Positions 11,223-23,075 of a DNA stretch of 64,000 bases are shown piece after piece. The translations under genes and the position numbers were made by a program. Within the stretch, counting starts at the first letter, position 1, and every line of letters starts with the position of its first letter. The notes below the pieces were generated by a model. That model did not search any database and was not told the origin of the DNA. It was given only the letters and a program-made list of their open reading frames with translations. Location of the stretch: NCBI GenBank assembly GCA_033439265.1, contig JAVTVX010000035.1:12364001-12428000 (forward strand), read 5' to 3'. Origin of the DNA: Dillenia suffruticosa (Eukaryota > Streptophyta > Magnoliopsida > Dilleniales > Dilleniaceae).

Positions 11223-13078
11223 AGCATATATCTTTCCATATTTATCAACAGATCTCTTTATTTTCTCACAATAGGAGTTATGAACACATGGGGAGTCGAC
11301 GCTTGGTCCTCACTGACACCGGATCGAACTATTCGTATGTGAGAGCGTCTTTTGCCCACGGGTTGGGTAAGCCTTTATCGCTACTTGATGAGGAGATATT
11401 GATCATTACTTCTCTCGATGAACAGATACTTAGAGATTCTGTCTACAGAGGGAACAAGGTCACGATCAGAGATGCGGTACTTGAGACAAACCTGATTCCA
11501 CTTGAGATAACGGATTTTGATGCCATCCGAGGGATGGATTGGCTAAGTATGCATAGAGTCTCAGTAAATTGCTTCACCAAGGAAATGGAGTTTCGGAGAC
11601 CCGAGGTGCTGTTGTTGAGGTTCCCAGGCGAGAGGCGAGTGTTACCTCGCTGTGTTGTATCGGTGATGAAGGCCAGGATATTGATATGCCGAGGGTGCAC
11701 GGTATACCTGGCTCATGTTATTGACACCACAGTGGAAGGGTCGAGACTTGAGGAGGTTCCAGTGGTGTAGGAGTTCCCAGAATATTTCCAGAGAAGCTAC
11801 CCGAACTACCCTCAGTTTAGGAGTGTGATTTCGAGATTGACCTAACTTCAGGGACCACTCCCATAACTATTCTGCCATACAGAATAACGCCAGCTGAGCT
11901 TAGAGAGCTCAAGGTCCAGTTACGGGAATTGCTAGACAAGGGTTTTATTCGTCCGAGTACTTCATTGTGGGGTGTTCTGGTGTTATTTGGGAAGACGAAG
12001 GACAGGACTTTACAATTGTGTACGAGCTATAGGCAGCTAAACAAGGTTTCCATCAAGAATCGGTACCCTCTGCCGCGTATTGATGATTTATTTGATCAGT
12101 TCCAGGGTGCGCGGGTTTTCTCAAAGATCGACCTTCGATTTGAATATCATCAGTTGCGGATCAGGGTTGAGGATGTGCCCAAGATTGCATTCCGCACCCG
12201 ATATAGACATTTCGAGTTCGTGGTCATGCCGTTTGGGCTGACCAACGCACCCGCAACCTTTATAGACTTGATGAACCGGGTTTTCCCTGATTAGTCGGTT
12301 CGGTTCGGTTCGTCATTGTGTTCATCGATGACATCCTTGTATATTCGCAGAGCAATGAGGAGCATGTGCAGCACCTTAGGGTGGTCTTACAGATTCTCTG
12401 CGAATGGCAGTTGTATGTTAAATTCACCAAGTGTGAATTTTGGCTTAGACAGATTGGATTTCTTGGCCATATTGTTTTTGCGAAGGGTATTTATGTTGAC
12501 TCGCAGAAGGTTGAGGCCATATTAGGGTGAGAGCAGACACAGACAGTGACCGAGGTACGGAGTTTCCTTGGTTTTGCGGGGTATTATCGGCGATTCGTAA
12601 AACGATTCTCCCGGATCTCTGCTCCACTTACTAGACTGACGTGGAAGGACGTCAAGTTCTTTTGGGACGATCGTTGTGAGAAGAGCTCTCAAGAGCTCAA
12701 ACAATGACTGACAACGACACTAGTGCTAGCTTTCCCCACAAGCAGCAGGGAGTACGTGGTATACAGCGATGCTAGATGAACTATCCCGTACCCATGACGT
12801 CATCCATATCTCAGTACTTTGAAAATATCTAGCCGATCCTTCTCATGTACTTGAGCCTCCACCTATTGAGTTGCGAGAGAACCTTAGTCTTTCAGTTCAG
12901 CCCATGGCTACTCTAGATCAGCAGGTTAGGAAGCTGGGAGCAAGGAAGTCTTGTTGATCAGAGTCTTGTGGAGGAGTGACCAGGTCGAGGAGGAGATCTC
13001 AGAGCCCGAGGAGACTTGTTTAGTATATCGCTTTCTTTTTGTTTCGAGAACGAAACTTATTTTTAGGGGGTTAGAAAA
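10276..13078 (+). mobile_element. Ty3/gypsy fossil, internal region (chromovirus-like)
   Basis: Plus-strand gypsy body that starts inside gag without its own 5' LTR. Parts in order are gag (about 10280-10680), a zinc-knuckle region (about 10760-10830), aspartic protease (about 11290-11770; TDTGSNYSYV) and reverse transcriptase (about 11880-12690; FIDDILVYS at the active site). A start of RNase H reaches about 12775, and the extreme C-terminus of Pol (about 12790-13020) ends in a VLWRSDQVEEE block like the chromodomain tail of Tekay/Del-type chromoviruses. A purine-rich tract (13065-13078) precedes the LTR. Broken, with multiple breaks. Confidence 0.75.
11181..11219. repeat. (TA)n microsatellite
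   Basis: About 19 uninterrupted TA units in a non-coding stretch between the gag and protease parts of the gypsy fossil. Confidence 0.9.
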
Positions 13079-13301
13079 TATAATACCGACATTTCAGTGT
13101 CCGTACAAGTGTACTAGTTTTGAAATATATATATACACATATATATATAGAGAAAAAATTTTTATTTATATTGATTTTTTGATTTTGGGGTATTTAATTT
13201 AAATTTTTGGGTATATTTTAAGTTTTCGTGTTCGCAATCATAATAAATCATATTTTTATGAAATTCACATTCTAGCGAAATATGGGTGTAAAATTATATA
13301 C

Positions 13302-13339
<38 letters not shown>

Positions 13340-16300
13340 GTAAAAAAAAAAAGAGAGAGAGAGAAGTGCTGCGTTTTGAGCCAAAACGCAGCACATCAAA
13401 TTAGGGCTTAAAGCCCTAATTCTTCCTCTCTCTCCTTCTCTCTCTCTCTTCCTCTCTCTTTCTCTCTCCGTCTCTTCCCTTTCCCGCTATTCGCCGCCTC
13501 CTTTCCGCCATCGAAGCTGCCCACCGCCCACTGCCATCGCCATCGCCATCGCCACTGACTCTCTCTCTGCTTTCTCCCTCTCTCACTCTCCCTCTCTCGG
13601 TTTCTCTCTCACTCTCCCTTTCTCTCTCTCTCTCTCTTCGGCTTTGCCCGAACCCACCACCTATCGCCGCCGCTCGCTTCGCCGCAGCTGCTCCATCCTC
13701 CCGCGAGCACGACTGCAACTCCTTCCGCTACCACGGGATCTCCCCAGCACGAGCCGAATGCGTCCCTGCGCGATCCATTCAGCGCGAGCATGATCGCGCC
13801 CCTGCACGATCCTCCCCATGCGTACACAGCATGCCTCAGTCTGTGAGCGAGCTGCCTCAGTTCGCGAGCGCGAGCCTGGCCACGAGCGTGCATGGGCACT
13901 AGTGCGCAGCCCACGAGCTGGCTACAGCCTGCGAAGCCCACTGTGGCCCGCAAGCTCGCCAGCCTGTTGACCCACGAGCCTACTGCAGCCCGCGAAGCCC
14001 ACTGCGGCCCGCGAAGCCCATTACGGCCGGCGAAACCCACTACTGCCCGCAAGCTAGCCAGCCTACTGATCCGCGAGCCTGCTGTAACCCACGAGCCAGC
14101 TATGGCTCGCGACGGCCCGTGAGCCAGTGACAGCCCACGAACCTCCACGCAGGTAAATGATTTAGGGTTTCGATTATGATTTAAGTGTTTATGATCTAAC
14201 TAATAAATATTATCTTGATAGGGAACATTTCAGATTTTGGAGTGATCTAGGAGACATTCGAACGAAAATCTATGCTCCGAGAAAACCCTAGGTGAGAGAT
14301 TTCGGACCCATTCAATTTGGTTATTGAATTTAGGATAAATTTAAGATAAAAAGTCTTGTATATGTTAAAATGTAAACTAAATTTGAAATGAATGCATTTT
14401 CGGACATTTTATGTGGTTCATTAGATTAAGTGTAAGAATTTATATGAAATGAGATTGTTCAAGATGATAGAATCAAATTAAGTTGATTAGAATAGTTTCC
14501 CTTGGAATTTAAATTGACCTATACATGAAAATAGTCAGAAATTGAGATTTGAGTTCAAGGGTTGATATAACCTTTCTCAGTATAAATGGTTCTACTTATT
14601 GACAATTTAAATACGATTTTCATATTATGAAAATAGACTTCTATACCTTGAAAATGACATATGATTTAAAACATTTGGATGGAAATCGAAAAGTGTATGA
14701 TTTTTTTTAAAATTTTCCATCTTATAGGAAAATTATTTATTTTAAGGCTTATTTCTGACTTTGAGTGGATTTAGGGCTGAATTTGACTTGGTTTAACAGT
14801 ACGTTAATTGTTTATTAATGAAATGCAACTGGACATTAGAGTGTATTCATAAATTGAAGAGTTAAGACTTGTACAAAATTAGGAAAAATGGATAAATCTT
14901 ATAAAACTTGAAAATTTGATATTAAATTGTAATGATCTGATTAAATTGATATTTTTGAAGACTCGAGAAGTCAGATTGGATTTATATTAAAATAGTGTGA
15001 CCACCCTCCTTAGAAAAGTGGGTGGAATTTTGATATCTACTATTGATTGACAAATCATGTTTTACCGATTTTCAAACAATATGATTTCTATACGTGTGAA
15101 AACTAAATTTTTGGATTTTGATAGACATATTTTTGTGATCATTGGAGTGTCCCAACTAATGATTTTATTGATCTGCATCCATGAATTTGATAACCGGATA
15201 CTGTGTCATTCTTTTTAACATATTGACATGTTTTAATATTTCTACTGTGTTGGCGCGTAGTTTTAAATGGATTTACATGTACTAGATTATATGCCCGACT
15301 GACATTATATTACGATGCATGGGCCTATATGCCCGGCCGACATGATGATGTGATACATGAGGCTACGTGTCCTGCCGACTTGGTGATATGGTGATATGGT
15401 GATATGGTGATATGCTTCTTATAGCATTCCGTAGCCACGAATGACATTTGGTAGAGGCACCCCTTGTACCCAGATACGTTACGGTCGGAGGTATCCGCCA
15501 GATCGTCATGTGTATGGGTGTCCCAGGTTGACCCTTATCGGGGAGGACGTGAGTTTACCTCTATCTAGCACTATACGGGACACCATACATGACCGACTAT
15601 ATATATGTATTATTATTATTATTATTATTATTATTTACAGATTAGTTGGAGTAGTCTGTGGCCAACATTGAGGTAGAAAACTATTATTTAATACTTGCAT
15701 AGTGAAAACCCCCAATGCGCCCGTCCTTAGTCGAGGTAGACCATTGCCGGGGTTGTTTGTTTGGCCGGCTCTACATATGTGACTTGATATATGGATAGAT
15801 GCATATGTTATTTTTTGATGTGTGTCTTGAGATATGTTTTACTCTTAAAACAACATATTATTTTCGCATACTCGATATTATGTTATATGCTTTGACATTT
15901 CAAATTCATCCTCGATATTGATAGCACGATATCAATCCTCTCACTTGCTGAGTATTTTCCCATAGATACTCACCCTTCACTTTCTTTCCCAAAGGAGTAA
16001 TCTCGGACTGAAGAAAAATTTTGTGATTTCATACTTGTGACGTGACTTGATAGCACCGGACTTAGGTATAAATGTTACCATATCTTCTGCTACGATTATT
16101 GGAGATTTTAGTTTGATTAATGTATTCATCTATTTATTTTCTGGGATGACTGTATAATTATGGACATTTATTCGAAAAACTCTCATATTGACTCGGTTCA
16201 TTTGCATTGAGATACCTATATGTATTTAAAATGTTAACTTGAGAATTTATTGTACAAGTATATAAACATTTATATTTGCTCAGTGTGGCGGCTGCTCATG

Positions 16301-16576
16301 CTCTAGTTTAGTATGACAGTAGAGGTCTGTGGGTAGAACTGTTAGAAATTTCTATAGCCTTATGTTGTCTTGGTTGTCGGCTGTGGTTTGGTTAATAGTT
16401 GTGAGGCCGGGATGACCCTTTTATTAAATTGACAGGATGGTTGTGAATATTACATGTTAAATTGTACATGGGAGACCTCTGAAATATAGGGAGATTCTGT
16501 CCGATTTTCTATAAAAAATGTATCCGGTATCTAGAACATCGAGCGGCTATTCATGACCCCAGTTCGGGGCGTAACA
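13079..16576 (+). mobile_element. 3' LTR of the gypsy fossil (about 3.5 kb)
   Basis: It begins TATAATACC (family form TGTAATACC) directly after the purine tract and ends GGGGCGTAACA. Inside are a (TA)n run near 13305-13336, a CT-rich block (13420-13650) and a GC-rich stretch (13660-14120). Short tandem repeats lie at 15285-15412, including four copies of the 8-mer TGGTGATA at 15381-15412, and an (ATT)n run at about 15607-15635. No matching 5' LTR is present, so age cannot be read from LTR divergence. Confidence 0.6.
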
Positions 16577-16599
16577 GTTTAAAGTTAATTAAATATTTT

Positions 16600-17315
16600 C
16601 ATTATGTAATGCATTTTAAAGATATTCACTTAAATAAGTATTATATTGAGACAATGGATGACACAAATATTGAATATTTGTGTATTATAATTATCATTTT
16701 TGAAAAAAAAAATATATATTAGAGAAATTGTCTTCTTTTTCTTTTGGCCTATATTACACTAAAATTAGTATAATTGAAATGTATCATTTAGTAAACCAGA
16801 GTTTACTGATCCCAGAGATTTTCTCACTTGGTATAATTGACTTGAACATCCTTGGTCGATAATGATAAAAAGAATAATTGAAAATTTGTATGGCCATATA
16901 TTGAAAAATCAAAATGTACTAAGTCAAATAAATTTTATAGTGTTGTTTATTTTTAAGGAAAATTTATTACGAAATCTTTATAAATTAAAGTAGGAATTGA
17001 ATTTTTTGGATTTTTGAAAAGAATTTATGGTGATATATGTAAACCATTTTATCCGCTATGTGAAACTTTTAGATATTTTATGATACTAATTGATATATTT
17101 ACAAAATAGTCACAAATTGTTTATTTTCAAGTCACAATGTGACGCTTGCGAGAATGTTTGCTTACATTACTAAGTTAAGAGTATAGTTTCTGAATTATCC
17201 AATTAAAACAGTTTGATTAGACAATGGAGGTAAACATTATCTCATACTTTTGATAACTATCGTATATCTAGTGATATCAGTATTGAACATCTTGTAACAT
17301 ATGTTCATAGGGGTG
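16600..17315 (+). mobile_element. Second Ty1/copia remnant (pre-integrase and integrase)
   Basis: Weak but continuous similarity on the plus strand to a copia polyprotein. A LEKL...FGLYYT stretch near 16710-16760 is followed by a pre-integrase region ending near 16880. Integrase-core traces follow (YGDICKPF near 17030, RYFMILIDIFTK near 17080, an FD-TMEVN stretch near 17220). Heavily decayed, and older than the gypsy piece beside it. Confidence 0.6.
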
Positions 17316-17946
17316 CACATGGGGTTTGAACTTCAAATTTGAAATAATGAAGAAAAAGAGACAAAAAAAGGTACAAAATTAAAATTGAATTTTGGAATCT
17401 ATAGAATATATATGCATTCCAAATATATACACGCATGATTAAATTTTTTTAATAAATATGCATGGTAAATATAGAAAATCAAGAAACATATAAGTAATCA
17501 TTTTAAATTATAGCAATTTTCAAACCAAAATGTCAAGAGCAAAAAAAATTGAGTCAATCAAAATTTACCCTCATTTTAAATCTGACTAACAGGAAATAAC
17601 TCAAATTTTACCCTTGATTCTAATTCAATATAAGTTAATGTTACTCTAATTCTAATTCCAATTCTAATCTTACCCTAAGAAAAGTTAATTTTGTCCTAAT
17701 TTTCCTAATTTCAAATCTAATATTACCCTCAAAAAAGTTAATTTTATCGTAATTTTATCAGCAGCAGCAGCAGTTGTAGCAAAGTGAAGAAGAGCGGCAA
17801 CGAAGAGAGAAAACAATGGCTGTAGCAAAGGAGAAGAGTGGAGAGAAGAGAGAAGAGAGAAGAGAGAACAAGGGAAGGGATTTTAGAGTTTATAATTGAA
17901 CTTGCCGAGATTTACCCGACAAATGTTGGCAATTTAGTACCTTTTA
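17316..17946. other. AT-rich non-coding DNA
   Basis: No gene seen. A short (CAG)n run lies at about 17759-17773 and a GA-rich stretch at 17780-17880. Confidence 0.5.
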
Positions 17947-18621
17947 TTGATATTTTCACTTAAAAATGTCCGCAATTCAAAGAGAAAGAGTGACTTTTTC
18001 ACCAGAATGTCACCTTTTCCTGCTTGCTCTCTCTCTTATATCTCTTTACTTTCACACACTCAATTTTTTGCTGGCATTTTCACTTAAAAACATCGGAACT
18101 TTAAAGAGAAAGCAGGATATTTTTGCATCAAAACATCGCGCTCTCTCTCTATTGTCTCTGTCTATACCTTTTGTTGACATTTTCACTTCAAAATGTTAGC
18201 ACTTCAAATAGAAAGCATGATGCTTTTGCACATAAATGTTGCTTTTCTCTCTCCCTCTCTCTATTATCTCATTTTACTTTATTTCTCTCTATCTTTTGCC
18301 GATGTTTGGTGAGTTTGGTGAGTAAATGTCGAAAAAGTTTTGAGCTTTGCCATTGTTTGATGAATAAACATTGGCAAAGCTTTGAGCTTGATCGATGTTT
18401 CCTTTGATAATGTCAATCCTAAAAAAAAAAAAAATCCAATCACTCTTTTTTCTGCCATTTTTTTTGGGGGGGGGGAACGTTTATGGTCTAAAATGTCACC
18501 CTTACGTATTTTTGTCAACGTTCCAACTCTGAAACGTTGGCAAAAGGAAAATGTTGATGACCGTTTGCATAAATATTGAGAAAAAAATGTAAGAAAAAAA
18601 TTAAGATTTTTGTGGTGTGAG
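17900..18621. mobile_element. Possible CACTA-type element, right end only
   Basis: Scattered inverse words (AACATTGGCAAAG, GAAACGTTGGCAAAAGG, GCCGATGTTTGG) end at TTTTTGTGGTG (18611-18621). This resembles the reversed CACTAC terminus. No left terminus was found, so this is tentative. Confidence 0.3.
17947..18290 (+). repeat. Three diverged tandem units of about 105-122 bp
   Basis: Unit starts at 17947, 18069 and 18174 all read T-T/C-G-A/G-C/T-ATTTTCACTT, followed by AAAATGT/CATCGG/TTAGC-like text, an AAAGAGAAAG-type stretch and a CTCTCT run. The copies are clearly related but far from identical. They lie in a region rich in ATGTTGGC / GCCGATGT words, as in CACTA subterminal DNA. Confidence 0.65.
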
Positions 18622-18887
18622 TCTACATAGCTACAGCTACTATGTACAATTATTTCTCATTCGCTCTATTTTCTTCAAATATTGTCAATCTAAATGTTAT
18701 TACTCTTTTTATTATTCATGAGCTATATAAATGACCTAGAGCACTAGGTAATTTTGAGAAAAAAACATTTGTGGTCTACAACATAATCAAAAGTATAGAG
18801 GGATTCTTCATATTTAAGAAGTCATGGAAAAAAATGCCATTTAGTTGCTTAAAAGCATTTTAAACTAGTTCAATTCAACATGGCTTC
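18622..18887. other. Non-coding spacer
   Basis: No gene or repeat recognised. Confidence 0.5.
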
Positions 18888-20690
18888 CATTAAATTAGTA
18901 AATGAATTGCAGACCAGGGATGTTAAATCTACAATGTTGATTTTGCTTTGTAAAAAAAAATTTTGGTCCCTTCATTTCTACTTCTCATCATTGCTACTTA
19001 GTCTCTTCATCCGGATAGATGTTTCCATGCATATAGGCAATTGTATGCATTTATAGTTTCTAATACTAGCCACTATGATCATGTTAAGTGTTGTCTTTGT
19101 TAAATGTTATTATCGTACCTTAACTGTTCTACTTTTCTGCTGTTTATTTCGGTTTCCTTGCGTAGTACAAAATGAAAGTCATATTTACATTGTAAAACAA
19201 AAATAAGGCATTCTTGACCTTTAGATTGGAAAGCTGAAGCCACTGTAGGGTGCTCAAACTGCTTATTATCTATAGATGCTTAACTTGCACAAGATAATCA
19301 TCATTATGAGGTTATCAATGGATAATGTTGGTAAACATTCTATTTTACGTTACAAGAAAATAAAATATCAACGATAAAAAATAATTTATCATAAATAGTA
19401 TCAGAATTATCATAGATTAACATCAAACATTACAAAATAAAAAAGATAAAAATTATCGAGAGATTATCGATAGATTAGTGATGAAAATTAGTGACCGAAA
19501 ATATCCGTCACTAATCTGTCATTGATTTTAGAAACTAAAACTATTTGCTACAAATTAGCGACAGAAAGATTTCGTTGCTAATCTGCCGCTAAATTAAGAA
19601 ATTATGTAAAACTATTAGCGATGGATTAGTGACGGAATTTTTAGTGACAAAAATTTTATATCGTTAATTTGTGTAAAACTATCAGTGACGAAATTTTTAG
19701 CTCCAAAAATTTTTTGTCGTTAATCCGTCACTGATTTTAGAAACTAAAACTATCAGCGATGGAATTTTTAGCGACGAAAATTTTTCGTCGATGATCCGTC
19801 ACTGATTTCAGAAACAATGTAAAACTATTAATGATAAATTAGTGACAAAATTTTTAGCGAAGGAAATTTTTTGTCACTAATCCGTTGTTGATTTTTAATC
19901 ATAATTTTTTAATTAGCACTTTATATTTTATTTTATTATTTTATATTAACAAATCATATTTATTATTTTTCAATATTTCAAATTAGCATTTTATTTTATT
20001 TTTTTAAGAATAATATTATTTTAATTTTTAAATCTTTTATTATTTTATTTTAAGTTAACAATTTATTATTTAATTATTTTATAAAAAATTAGCAATTTAT
20101 GTTATTTTATTATTCATAAAAAATGTGAGAATAAGATAACAAATAAAAAATCACAAATGACGTTGTGGCGTTGTCACAACTCAAATTCTCCTTTTATGCC
20201 TGGGTTTGAGTCCATGTGATGACACTTTTTGGAAGAAAAAAAAAGAAGGCAGGGCAGGCATGCTCGTTGGCGGGTGAACGGGCGTTGGCAGATTATGTAA
20301 AGTTATCAGTGACTAATTAGTGAAGGAAATATTACGTCACTAATCCGTTGTTGATAGTTTTATATATTGCTTGAAATTAGTAATAGATTAGCAATAGAAA
20401 ATTTATTGACAAAAAATTTTGTTGCTAATCAGTCAAAAAATTTAATGATTGATGGTTTTTCGTCATTAATATTTAGTGATGAGCTTTTCAGTAATAGAAT
20501 TAGTGACGGAAATTTCCGTCGCTGATATCTTATTTTCTAGTAATGTTAGATTCAAGTTCAAATTAGATGGAATTGATCTTGTTTTTGTGTTTGCTTTTAT
20601 CGTTGTTATCATTTTAAACCATGCTTCTCTATTGGTTGATTTGACTCCACTTATTTTTTGTCCTAGCAATGATCCAAAGCTTTGATGCAT
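18888..20690 (+). repeat. Dispersed duplicate, copy A (interrupted)
   Basis: Host-like sequence at 18888-19347 and 20546-20690 matches 62069-62125 plus 62834-63396 in the same order and direction. Shared stretches include GTTGATTTTGCTTTGTAAAA, CTGCTTATTATCTATAGATG and TAGATGGAATTGATCTTG. The two parts of copy A are separated by the DNA transposon at 19348-20545. The nature of the duplicated sequence is unknown; no coding frame is seen. Confidence 0.85.
19348..20545. mobile_element. Non-autonomous CACTA-lineage element, complete
   Basis: Ends are inverted repeats CGTTACAAGAAAATAA (left) and CATTACTAGAAAATAA (right, reversed), continuing with ATATCA. The 3-bp target duplication TTA lies at 19345-19347 and 20546-20548. 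The paralogous sequence at 63260-63290 lacks the insert and has a single TTA, which supports these edges. Subterminal arrays carry many variants of TTAGTGACGGAAATTT and its reverse. Near 20160-20290 lies a box-B-like GGGTTTGAGTCC followed by a GC-richer segment. No transposase. Ends differ from the standard CACTA at two positions. Confidence 0.8.
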
Positions 20691-22914
20691 ATTAAATTCA
20701 AATTTCATATCTATTGATATCGTAGACTAAGTGCATAGCAGGAAACCTAGCAATTCTCGATAACTAATTTGAAGAAAGATAAGTGAAGTGATCCATAGGA
20801 AAAGGCAGTGCTCATAGGTTTTTTGTCCCCAAGTCCCCAAGGGGTGAGGGGGTTTTGGGGGGATAGATATAGGGACCAAAATTAATTTTTGTCTTTAAAA
20901 TTTTGCGGGGTTGGTGTTTGAAGAGGAATTTTTTTTTTTTTTAAATCACAAAATTCATTCTTAAACTTTTTAGCGACAAATTTTTTTACTTTCATCCCTA
21001 ATTCCACCCTCAAGAGTGTTTTTTTTTTGTATGGTTAAAAACTATTATAAGCAAAATAAAATTTTTAAAAAAATATATAAGTTAAAATAGTACAGATTTT
21101 TCAATACTTTTAGTACGGTGGTAAGATTTGAATTTTCCTGTATGAATTGAATGTTGGAATTTTTGATGGAAAAGTGGAAAATAAAAAGGAGTGACGGTTG
21201 ACTTGTTAAACAAAGTAGTACGCACCAAACCTCATCAAGGGTAAGTCATTTGGTTATCTTTTGTCTCTTCCAAGGTAAAGATGGATTTATTCCATTTAAA
21301 AATGGTTTCGAGGGTAATTTAATTAAATTAAAATAACACAGAAAATTTCGGAAATAGGTCTATTAATCAACATCATCCAACACAAATGAAACAGAACTAA
21401 AATTAATTAGGTTACTAAAAATATTTTCTTAAAAATAATCATTCTTTTAATAAAGATGATGCCTTGGTACAAAAAGTAAATCTTTTAAATACATAATATA
21501 TTTGATAGAGTATAAATTAGAGTAATAATTGTAATTAATTTTATTTTTTTAGTAAATATTATACTAATAGTTATGTTTTGTGATATTTGTTGCTCTAAAA
21601 TTGATGGAAGAGGTTCATAAAAGAAAGTAGAAAAAAAATGAGCTAAATTAGAATATTTATACAAAATATGAAAAAAAATGGATAACAATGATCTTACATT
21701 AGTATATGGGCATATGAATCATGGGAGTTATTACAGAATTTTCTGGAGGTCAGGTCAATAATATTTAACGAAAATTTCAAGAAAGATAATTGGAGCCTAA
21801 TTTAGAAGCATAAAAAAATTTTAAGATAATTGATTTATTCACAATATTTTGGGATAAATTTTAGAAATTTAACTTTCAAAAACTTTTATCTTTAGGAAGT
21901 TTACTTTTTTTTCTTAAAAAAAAAAAAAAAAAACCAATTTGGATACCTTCTTTGAGTTATCCATTTCTTTTTTCTTTTTAATAGTTGTCAATTTTTAGAA
22001 AACTCCACTATGTATAAGGAGGTAGTCGGAGTGCAAGACAATTGTTTTTTATTGGCTCTTAACACATTATTCCTAGATTAATAAGGGCAGCGGTCATGAG
22101 TCCTTGTAGTTCAATCTATCATTGCTTTTCCAACAGTAACATTCAATTTATTTCGGTAATATTTTATTATTTTGTGAGTTCTTGACTTCTTTCTAAATTA
22201 ATTTTTTAGTTAAATGGTTATTAGAGTCTTGATTTCTAATGATTGTGAGATCTAATGAAATATATTAATTCAACATATCATATGTATTTATTTAATTCGT
22301 ATACTTGATCATAATTTCTAGAGTCTATTGAATAGTGACCAATATATAATAATTGTAGAATAATTTACGATCAATTAAAATAATAAATCCGTAATTGTTT
22401 ATTTGTTTTAATTTAGTAGTAAATAACATAGATATAATACTTTGTTAATAATCTAATATATGTCATAGAAATGATTAATATAATTTAAATAAACCCGTTG
22501 TATATTTATTAATTAAAATTGAGTTTCTCTCGATTTTAATGTTATCGAAACTTTAAATGTTAAGAGTTTCTTTGGGATTGTCTTTCCTTAGGAAAATAAT
22601 TAAAAAAATTTCTCTTAATTATTGACGAATTAAGGAGAAATTAGTTGTTCGATATTTGTTGAACGATTATAACCAATTTATTTATAATTATTGAAATGTT
22701 TAAATATGTCGATAATCAATCACATGAAATCAATGTGGGTATAATTCCTTTGGATTGAAATTGATTTTTCATTGAATTATCTTTTTTTAATTTTGAGTTG
22801 TTTAGTTATTTACTTTTAATCTATTATTTTTTTATTAGATTAATTTATTAGTTTAGTTAAACTCAAACTTCCATACTTTTATTTTTATTTTTACTTTTCA
22901 AAAGAAATAAATCC
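20691..22914. other. Intergenic AT-rich DNA
   Basis: No gene seen. A (G)n-rich patch lies near 20835-20865. Confidence 0.6.
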
Positions 22915-23010
22915 ATTATTCTATGTTGAGACGATCCTGCTCATCCTAGATATAATTTTTGTGAAATAGATATTTTTATTTTTGTTGGTTTGACACCCAC
23001 CGATATTTGC
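22915..23010 (+). mobile_element. Possible eroded LTR end (Athila/Tat-like)
   Basis: GAGACGATCCTGCTCATCC followed by TTGGTTTGACACCC resembles the conserved tail of some plant gypsy LTRs. No boundaries, primer site or body found; very tentative. Confidence 0.2.
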
Positions 23011-23075
23011 TGAGAAAACAATTCTTTGATAAAGGCAAAAGAGCACCTGAATAAAAATAAACTAGTAGGATGGCT

